Positions 1-4,528 of a DNA stretch of 8,959 bases are shown here, in pieces (the first letter of the stretch is position 1; every line of letters begins with the position of its first letter). The position numbers and the translations under genes were made by a program. The DNA is from Candidatus Omnitrophota bacterium (GTDB lineage: Bacteria > Omnitrophota > Omnitrophia > Omnitrophales > Aquincolibacteriaceae): assembly GCA_023246985.1 (NCBI GenBank), contig JAHFHJ010000001.1:1-8959 (forward strand). The letters are read 5' to 3'. A model generated the notes under the pieces. It made no database searches, had not been told where the DNA came from, and was given only the letters and a program-made list of their open reading frames with translations.

Positions 1-116
1 CGGGGGAACTCGTAACCACCCGCGTCAACGCGCAGATCGTGGAAGCCATCACCCCTTACCTGAACCATTCCGCTTCGTCTGCTCCTCCGGCGGAACACAA
101 GCCCGGCCGTGCATAA
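1..116 (+). CDS. plsX: Probable phosphate acyltransferase PlsX, C-terminal end only
   Basis: Only the last 37 codons are present, read from base 3 to the TAA at 114-116. The visible residues include VNAQIVEAI followed by a loose Pro/Ala/Ser/His-rich tail. The VNxxIVEAI segment resembles the final helix seen in many PlsX proteins, and plsX directly upstream of fabH is one of the most conserved neighbourhoods in bacteria. PlsX converts acyl-ACP to acyl-phosphate, which PlsY then uses to acylate glycerol-3-phosphate; the start of plsY lies at the far end of this window. The catalytic part lies outside the window, so the call rests on position plus a short tail similarity. A different gene ending here cannot be excluded. 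The gap to fabH is 29 nt with no terminator-like hairpin, so co-transcription is likely. Confidence 0.6.
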   Translation, partial: GELVTTRVNAQIVEAITPYLNHSASSAPPAEHKPGRA

Positions 117-145
117 TTAATTCCCAAAGATCAAAAAAAGGAACC

Positions 146-1132
146 ATGACTGCACTTTATCGTGCCGCCATCACGGGGTTAGGGGCCTATGTGCCCGAGA
201 AAGTTTTAACGAACGCCGATCTTGAAAAGATAGTCGAAACCACGGGCGAATGGATCCGCACCCGCACCGGGATCCTGGAACGCCGCATCGCCGCGGAAGG
301 GCAGTCGACCAGCGATCTTGCGTTACCGGCCGCACAGGAAGCGCTTGCGGGCGCCGGTCTGACCGCTCAGGATCTCGATCTCATTATTGTCGCAACCGCA
401 TCTCCGGACATGCTATTCCCGTCCGCCGCCTGCTATCTTCAAGCAAAGCTCGGTGCCTCATGCGGTGCTTTTGATATGGCGGCGGCGTGTTCAGGTTTCA
501 CTTATGCGCTTTCCGTCGCGGAGGGATTTGTGAAATCCGGCATTTATAAGAACGTGCTGGTCGTGGGAGCGGAAACAATCTCGCGGTTCATCGACTGGAA
601 AGACCGGGGTACGTGCATTCTTTTTGGGGACGGCGCGGGAGCGGTCATTGTGTCGCGCTTCAAGGACGGGCACGGGATCCTGGCTTCGTATCTCGGTGCG
701 GACGGAACTCAAAGCAGCATCCTCCAGATCCCGGCGGGCGGATCCATGATTCCGCCGAGCGCCGAGAGCGTCGCGGGCGGCCTCCACAGCATCAAGATGC
801 AAGGCCCGGAACTTTTCAAAATTGCGGTCAAGACCATGGAGCAGGCCGTCCGCAAAGTCCTGGAGCATGAAAAGCTTCAGGTCAAGGATATCGATTGCCT
901 CATCCCGCACCAGGCAAACTCCCGCATCCTTCAGGCCGTAGCCGACCGCCTGGCGATCGCGCCGGAAAAAGTATTCACTAATTTGGAACGCTACGGCAAC
1001 ATGTCGAGCGCTTCGGTTCCTGTGGCCCTTTATGAAGCGGTAAAGACGGGCACGATCCAAAAAGGGGACTTGGTGGTCTTAGTCGCGTTTGGCGGCGGAC
1101 TCACATGGGCCGCGAACCTCCTCAAGTGGTAA
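146..1132 (+). CDS. fabH: Beta-ketoacyl-ACP synthase III (KAS III, FabH)
   Basis: FabH starts fatty-acid synthesis by condensing acetyl-CoA (or another short acyl-CoA) with malonyl-ACP in the cytoplasm. The 328-residue product is close to the family's usual 310-330. The thiolase-fold triad is intact: Cys115 in DMAAACSGF, His255 in IPHQAN and Asn285 in YGNMSSASVP. GDGAGAVIV at 161-169 and the C-terminal FGGGLTWAANLL are also standard. The N-terminus (YRAAITGLGAYVPEKVLTN) starts as FabH proteins usually do, which supports the ATG at 146. The SD AAGGA (138-142) is only 3 nt from the ATG, tighter than usual, so initiation may be modest or helped by readthrough from plsX. No FabZ, FabI or second elongating KAS is in the window. 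Identification is secure; substrate preference (straight versus branched primer) cannot be read from sequence alone. Confidence 0.97.
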   Translation: MTALYRAAITGLGAYVPEKVLTNADLEKIVETTGEWIRTRTGILERRIAAEGQSTSDLALPAAQEALAGAGLTAQDLDLIIVATASPDMLFPSAACYLQAKLGASCGAFDMAAACSGFTYALSVAEGFVKSGIYKNVLVVGAETISRFIDWKDRGTCILFGDGAGAVIVSRFKDGHGILASYLGADGTQSSILQIPAGGSMIPPSAESVAGGLHSIKMQGPELFKIAVKTMEQAVRKVLEHEKLQVKDIDCLIPHQANSRILQAVADRLAIAPEKVFTNLERYGNMSSASVPVALYEAVKTGTIQKGDLVVLVAFGGGLTWAANLLKW

Positions 1133-1135
1133 GGA
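1131..1135 (+). promoter_or_regulatory. Ribosome binding site that fixes the fabD start
   Basis: AAGGA overlaps the fabH stop codon (TAA 1130-1132) and lies 4 nt before GTG 1140. It supports GTG 1140 as the fabD start rather than the in-frame TTG at 1089, which would add 17 residues, lies inside fabH and has no comparable SD. The layout suggests translational coupling of fabD to fabH. Confidence 0.7.
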
Positions 1136-1139
1136 CTCT

Positions 1140-2081
1140 GTGACGAAACCGATCGGTTTTTTATTTCCGGGACAAGGGGCGCAATTCGTAGGGATGGGCA
1201 AGGATCTTTTTGAGCAAAGTCCGGCCGCGCGACGCCTCTATCAAAGAGCCGACGAAGTCCTGGGCTACGCTCTCAGTCAGATCTGTTTCGCGGGACCTGA
1301 AACCGAATTAACCCGCACGCTCTATGCGCAAACGGGCCTTTGGGTCACAAGCCTCGCGGCGCTCGCGGCATTGCGTGAAAAAAATCCGGGCCTCCAGCCT
1401 TCGCTCGTTGCGGGATTAAGCTTGGGAGAGTTTACGGCGTTGACGGCTTCGGGCGCGCTCTCCTTTGAGGATGCCCTGAAGCTCGTGCAGGTCCGTGCGG
1501 AGGCCATGGAAACGGCGGCTAAGAATAATCCGGGCACCATGGCCTCGGTCATGGGACTGGATATCGAACAATGCGCAGCGGTCGCCCGGGAAGCGGGTTG
1601 CGAAATCGCGAATCTCAACACGCCGGACCAGACCGTCTTTTCAGGAACGCTCCCGGCCATCGAACGAGCTTGCAAGCTCGCGGAGGCCCGAGGCGCTAAG
1701 CGGGCAATGCCGCTTAAAGTCGGCGGCGCTTTTCATTCTTCTCTGATGGACAAAGCCAAGGCGCGACTTGAAGCAACGCTGGCAAACACTCCGATTCACG
1801 CGCCTCAATGCGCTTTTATTCCGAATGTTACCGCCCAGACGGTTTCCGATCCCGAAGAGATACGCTCCCTCCTCGCCAGGCAGCTGACGAGCCCCGTGCA
1901 GTGGGTCAAAACCATGGCGACGGCCAAAGAATCGGGGATCACGTTCTATTTGGAGATCGGCCCCGGGAAGATCCTCAAAGGATTGGCGCGAAAATGCCAG
2001 CCGGCGTTTGAAGTTTTTTCATTTTGCGGCGCGGCCGATTTCAAGGGCCTCGAGCCGTTGACATTGTCGGCAAAATCATAA
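1140..2081 (+). CDS. fabD: Malonyl-CoA:ACP transacylase (FabD)
   Basis: FabD moves malonyl from CoA to the phosphopantetheine arm of ACP, supplying the two-carbon donor for FabH and FabF. From the GTG start it is 313 residues, matching the roughly 310 of the family. GQGAQ at 11-15 forms the oxyanion region. The nucleophile elbow is GLSLGE with Ser94, Arg119 (QVRAEAM) is the malonyl carboxylate anchor, and His199 (GAFHSSLM) is the catalytic base. The residue before the nucleophile is Leu rather than the His of the Escherichia coli GHSLGE; to my knowledge this variant occurs in other bacterial FabDs and is not a sign of inactivity. The start gives the expected N-terminus (TKPIGFLFPGQGAQ). It lies 7 nt after fabH and 16 nt before fabG, so it is part of the same transcript. 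A polyketide-type acyltransferase is unlikely given the neighbours. Confidence 0.96.
   Translation: MTKPIGFLFPGQGAQFVGMGKDLFEQSPAARRLYQRADEVLGYALSQICFAGPETELTRTLYAQTGLWVTSLAALAALREKNPGLQPSLVAGLSLGEFTALTASGALSFEDALKLVQVRAEAMETAAKNNPGTMASVMGLDIEQCAAVAREAGCEIANLNTPDQTVFSGTLPAIERACKLAEARGAKRAMPLKVGGAFHSSLMDKAKARLEATLANTPIHAPQCAFIPNVTAQTVSDPEEIRSLLARQLTSPVQWVKTMATAKESGITFYLEIGPGKILKGLARKCQPAFEVFSFCGAADFKGLEPLTLSAKS
1665..1680 (+). repeat. 16-bp perfect palindrome inside fabD
   Basis: CGAGCTTGCAAGCTCG is its own reverse complement. Its central ten bases, GCTTGCAAGC, recur as the core of a second perfect palindrome at 5855-5868 in smc. It lies within coding sequence (around CKLAEA of FabD), so codon choice alone could have produced it. 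Function unknown. Confidence 0.5.
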
Positions 2082-2097
2082 CCCTAGGAGATCCACT

Positions 2098-2841
2098 ATG
2101 ATGCTAAAAGATAAAGTCGCTCTGGTGACCGGAGCGGGTCGCGGAATCGGCCAGTCGATCGCTCTTGCGTTCGCAAAAGAAGGCGCTCGTTTGGTGCTTT
2201 CTGACCTCAAAATCGAGTTTTTAACGGAGACGGAAACCCTCGCAAAGCAAGCCGGATCCTCCCAATGCGTTTTGACGCAAGCCAATGTGGCGAATGGGGA
2301 TGAAGTGGAGCAAGTCGTCAAAATTGGCCTTGACACCTTTGAACGCATCGATATACTCGTCAACGTCGCGGGCATCACGAAGGACGGATTGCTCGCCACC
2401 ATGTCCGAACAAGATTGGGACGATGTTCTTTCGATCAATTTGAAGAGCGCATTCCTCTTCACCAAGGCGTGCGCAAGGCCCATGATGAAGCAACGTGCCG
2501 GAGCGATCATCAATATCGCTTCCATCATCGGGATCTCCGGGAACGCCGGACAGGCGAATTACGCGGCCTCCAAAGGCGGTATGATCGCCTTGACGAAAAG
2601 CACGGCGAAAGAGTTGGCCAAACGGAACATCCGGGCCAACGCGATCGCCCCGGGGTTCATCAAAAGCAAGATGACCGAAAAGCTTCCGCCGGATCTGATC
2701 GAGAAGATGAAAGAACGGATCGGGCTCAGGCGTCTCGGAGAGCCTCAAGATGTAGCGAATGTTGCCGTATTTCTGGCATCGGAGGCATCAGCGTATGTCA
2801 CCGGTCAAACGATCGTTGTAGACGGTGGTCTCGTAATCTGA
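2098..2841 (+). CDS. fabG: 3-oxoacyl-ACP reductase (FabG)
   Basis: FabG reduces 3-ketoacyl-ACP to 3-hydroxyacyl-ACP with NADPH, the first reduction of each elongation cycle. The 247-residue product is a classical short-chain dehydrogenase/reductase. The nucleotide-binding TGAGRGIG lies at 11-18 and NVAG at 89-92. The active-site tetrad is complete: Asn114, Ser142 (NIASIIG), Tyr155 and Lys159 (NYAASKGG). The Ser-to-Tyr spacing of 13 equals that of Escherichia coli FabG. The C-terminus ASAYVTGQTIVVDGGL is typical. The gene begins with two adjacent ATG codons (2098 and 2101). AGGAG at 2086-2090 is 7 nt from the first and 10 nt from the second, so the first is preferred, though both could be used. 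Its place between fabD and acpP makes the fatty-acid role far more likely than another SDR function. Confidence 0.97.
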   Translation: MMLKDKVALVTGAGRGIGQSIALAFAKEGARLVLSDLKIEFLTETETLAKQAGSSQCVLTQANVANGDEVEQVVKIGLDTFERIDILVNVAGITKDGLLATMSEQDWDDVLSINLKSAFLFTKACARPMMKQRAGAIINIASIIGISGNAGQANYAASKGGMIALTKSTAKELAKRNIRANAIAPGFIKSKMTEKLPPDLIEKMKERIGLRRLGEPQDVANVAVFLASEASAYVTGQTIVVDGGLVI

Positions 2842-2849
2842 TGCGGTGA

Positions 2850-2873
2850 TCAAGCAGTCAAGCATTCAATCAT
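2850..2873 (+). repeat. Three degenerate tandem 8-nt units in the acpP leader
   Basis: TCAAGCAG, TCAAGCAT and TCAATCAT follow each other without gaps. The array begins 8 nt after the fabG stop and ends just before the acpP SD. Each neighbouring pair differs at one or two positions. The stretch is G-poor and should be weakly structured, which could keep the ribosome binding site open. That role is inference; a chance tandem is possible at this length. Confidence 0.45.
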
Positions 2874-2875
2874 TA

Positions 2876-2882
2876 AAGGAGG
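2876..2882 (+). promoter_or_regulatory. Strong Shine-Dalgarno site of acpP
   Basis: AAGGAGG is a full-length anti-16S match, 8 nt before ATG 2891, and is the strongest ribosome binding site in the window. It decides the acpP start: the in-frame GTG at 2846 would add 15 residues not found in ACPs and would place this SD inside the gene. Confidence 0.88.
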
Positions 2883-2890
2883 AAACATCG

Positions 2891-3130
2891 ATGGGCGTTC
2901 AAGAGAAGATCACAGAAATTATCGTCGAACAGCTTGGCGTGAAACCCGAGGAAGTCGTTCCGGAAGCATCTTTCGTGGATGATCTTGGCGCGGATTCTTT
3001 GGACACGGTCGAGTTGGTCATGGCCTTCGAAGAAGAGTTCGGGGCGGAGATCCCGGATGAAGATGCCGAGAAGCTCCAGACCGTCGGAGATGCCATCAAA
3101 TATGTCGAAGAAAAAACGAGCCAGAAGTAG
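2891..3130 (+). CDS. acpP: Acyl carrier protein (AcpP)
   Basis: AcpP is the small acidic cytoplasmic protein that carries the growing acyl chain on 4'-phosphopantetheine and hands it to the Fab enzymes, PlsX and others. The product is 79 residues, the usual length. The attachment serine is Ser36 in GADSLDTVEL, followed by the conserved acidic recognition helix (LVMAFEEEFGAEIPDEDAEK). The sequence is close to Escherichia coli AcpP across the centre. The start is set by the AAGGAGG site. The gap from fabG is 49 nt, longer than between the preceding genes, and leaves room for a separate promoter, although none is convincing. A terminator-like hairpin overlaps the 3' end and stop codon, consistent with acpP being made in excess of fabF. 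Confidence 0.98.
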   Translation: MGVQEKITEIIVEQLGVKPEEVVPEASFVDDLGADSLDTVELVMAFEEEFGAEIPDEDAEKLQTVGDAIKYVEEKTSQK

Positions 3131-3142
3131 CCGCTCGTTTTT
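3112..3142 (+). terminator. Terminator-like hairpin straddling the acpP stop codon
   Basis: AAAAACGAGC (3112-3121) and GCTCGTTTTT (3133-3142) are perfect reverse complements around an 11-nt loop that contains the acpP stop codon (TAG 3128-3130). The core is five base pairs, CGAGC/GCTCG, flanked by an A-run upstream and a T-run downstream, so the shape is that of a bidirectional intrinsic terminator. The short core and rather large loop suggest partial rather than full termination. A ribosome finishing acpP would cover the 5' arm, so folding may depend on translation. A second possible helix, TCGTT (3135-3139) with AACGA (3145-3149), competes for the same 3' arm. Confidence 0.5.
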
Positions 3143-3186
3143 CGAACGATCCTAAAGATCTTTTCACCCGCAGGAACCCAACCATC

Positions 3187-4428
3187 ATGCGTCGTGTAGT
3201 CGTTACCGGTGTTGGCATGATCACGCCTCTTGCCAATACCGCCGAAGGGACTTGGCAAAACTTTTTGAAAGGCAAGAGCGGAACGGGTCCCTTAACCCAG
3301 CTCGACTCGAAGCCCTTCAATTCCAAAGTTGCTGCCGAAGTCAAGCAATTCGACCCCACCCGGTACATGACCCTGAAGGATATCAAGAAAACCGATATTT
3401 TTGTCCAATTCGGCGTCGCCTCCGCCAAGATGGCCCTCGCAGACTCCAAACTGGATCTTACCAAGGAGGACGTTCATCGCGTCGGCATTCTGGTCGGGTC
3501 GGGGATCGGGGGACTTCGCGTGATCGAAGAGCAGCACGCCCAGATGATGGAAAAAGGACCCGGGCGCATTTCTCCGTTCTTGATCCCGATGCTCATCGTC
3601 AACATGGCTCCCGGCCAGATCTCGATCGCTCTCGGTCTTAAAGGTCCCTGCACTTGCGTGGCCACGGCCTGCGCGACGGGCTCCAACGCCATCGGGGACG
3701 CCTATAAGCTCATTCAGCGCGGCGAAGCGGATGTGATGTTCGCGGGAGGCACGGAATCCTGCATCACGAATCTCGGCTTTGGCGGATTCGATGCCATGAA
3801 AGCCCTGAGCACCCACAACGAGCATCCCGAAACTGCATCCCGCCCGTTCGACAAAACGCGCAGCGGGTTCGTGATGGGGGAAGGTTGCGGAATCATGATC
3901 ATGGAAGAGTTGGAGCACGCAAAAAAACGTGGGGCCAAGATCTATGCCGAAATGGCCGGCTACGGAATGACTTCGGATGCCAGTCACATCACCGCTCCGG
4001 ATCCGAGCGGGGAAGGCGCCGCTCGTTGCATGGTGAATGCTTTGAAAGACGCAAAGATCCGCCCCGAAGAGGTTGATTACATCAATGCTCACGGAACCTC
4101 GACGCCGCTCAATGACAAGGTCGAAACCCTGGCGATTAAGAAAGCTTTCGGCGAGGAGGCTGCCCGCAAGGTGCGAATCAGTTCCACCAAATCCATGGTC
4201 GGGCATTTGCTCGGAGCCGCCGGCGCGGTCGAGGGCGTGGCTTGCGTATTGGCAATCCGGGACCAGATCGTTCCGCCTACCATCAATTACAAGCATCCCG
4301 ATCCGGATTGCGATTTGAATTATGTTCCGAATGAGGCTCAAGCCTGTCGCGTGCGTGTTGCCATGTCGAACTCGTTGGGCTTTGGGGGCCATAATGCCTG
4401 CATCGTCTTCAAGGCGTATCAGGATTAA
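3187..4428 (+). CDS. fabF: Beta-ketoacyl-ACP synthase II (KAS II, FabF)
   Basis: FabF elongates acyl-ACP with malonyl-ACP. The product has 413 residues, as is usual for KAS I/II. The active site is complete: nucleophile Cys162 in TACATG, His302 in NAHGTSTPLND, Lys335 in STKSMVGH and His340 in the same motif. The gatekeeper loop GFGGHN, with Phe399, is near the C-terminus. The start MRRVVVTGVGMITPL matches the family, and the SD AGGAA (3172-3176) lies 10 nt upstream. The Thr-Pro-Leu-Asn-Asp after the catalytic His and the arrangement next to acpP favour FabF over FabB, but KAS I and II are hard to separate by eye. It follows acpP by 56 nt, across the terminator-like hairpin. It is the last fatty-acid gene here, and no terminator is evident after it. 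Confidence 0.96.
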   Translation: MRRVVVTGVGMITPLANTAEGTWQNFLKGKSGTGPLTQLDSKPFNSKVAAEVKQFDPTRYMTLKDIKKTDIFVQFGVASAKMALADSKLDLTKEDVHRVGILVGSGIGGLRVIEEQHAQMMEKGPGRISPFLIPMLIVNMAPGQISIALGLKGPCTCVATACATGSNAIGDAYKLIQRGEADVMFAGGTESCITNLGFGGFDAMKALSTHNEHPETASRPFDKTRSGFVMGEGCGIMIMEELEHAKKRGAKIYAEMAGYGMTSDASHITAPDPSGEGAARCMVNALKDAKIRPEEVDYINAHGTSTPLNDKVETLAIKKAFGEEAARKVRISSTKSMVGHLLGAAGAVEGVACVLAIRDQIVPPTINYKHPDPDCDLNYVPNEAQACRVRVAMSNSLGFGGHNACIVFKAYQD

Positions 4429-4528
4429 GCCCGTTCTTTTCCCCCTTCAGACAGTACTCTTATCTGCCGAAATATATCGGAGGAAAGAATTTTAGGGGGA
4501 ACACGCCCTCCTCAAAGAGTATGTGCTC
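4429..4528 (+). promoter_or_regulatory. Intergenic leader of smc (fabF-smc gap)
   Basis: This 100-nt gap is the longest in the window. It contains a C-rich run (4441-4445) and a short inverted repeat, CCGA (4467-4470) with TCGG (4477-4480). A GGAGG at 4479-4483 has no start codon at usable distance, and a purine run AGGGGGA sits at 4494-4500. CCTCC at 4507-4511 is the exact complement of GGAGG. No convincing sigma-70 promoter is visible; the best -10-like stretch is the AT-rich AATATATC (4471-4478), with a poor -35. Many bacteria carry rnc at this point, but no rnc coding remnant is recognisable. It may be an independent promoter region for smc, but that is inference. Confidence 0.35.

Noticed and set aside
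94..117. CATAAT at 112-117 as the -10 of a fabH promoter
   Set aside because: No -35-like hexamer lies at 16-18 nt upstream, and it overlaps the end of the preceding gene. Read-through from plsX is the simpler view.
1089..1139. Upstream TTG start for fabD
   Set aside because: It would overlap fabH and add 17 residues absent from FabD proteins. GTG 1140 has an SD and gives the expected N-terminus.
1410..1440. FabD nucleophile motif GLSLGE lacking the His of GHSLGE, as a sign of altered chemistry
   Set aside because: The nucleophile Ser94, Arg119 and His199 are all present, and to my knowledge Leu at this position occurs in other FabD proteins.
2846..2890. GTG start extending acpP by 15 residues
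   Set aside because: The AAGGAGG at 2876-2882 points to ATG 2891, and ACPs lack such an extension.
3292..4392. 366-codon open frame on the minus strand opposite fabF
   Set aside because: It lies wholly inside a gene with a complete KAS II active site, its translation matches no family I recognise, and GC-rich third positions readily open antisense frames.
4436..4478. Sigma-70 promoter for smc (CAGACA at 4448-4453 with AATATA at 4471-4476, 17-nt spacing)
   Set aside because: Spacing is right, but only four of six and three of six positions match the consensus. That is too weak to call, though the gap may still hold a promoter of another type.
4462..4504. 14-codon minus-strand peptide beginning at GTG (complement of 4502-4504) behind a GGAGGG
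   Set aside because: The SD would be about 1 nt from the start codon, which is not workable, and the peptide has no recognisable feature.
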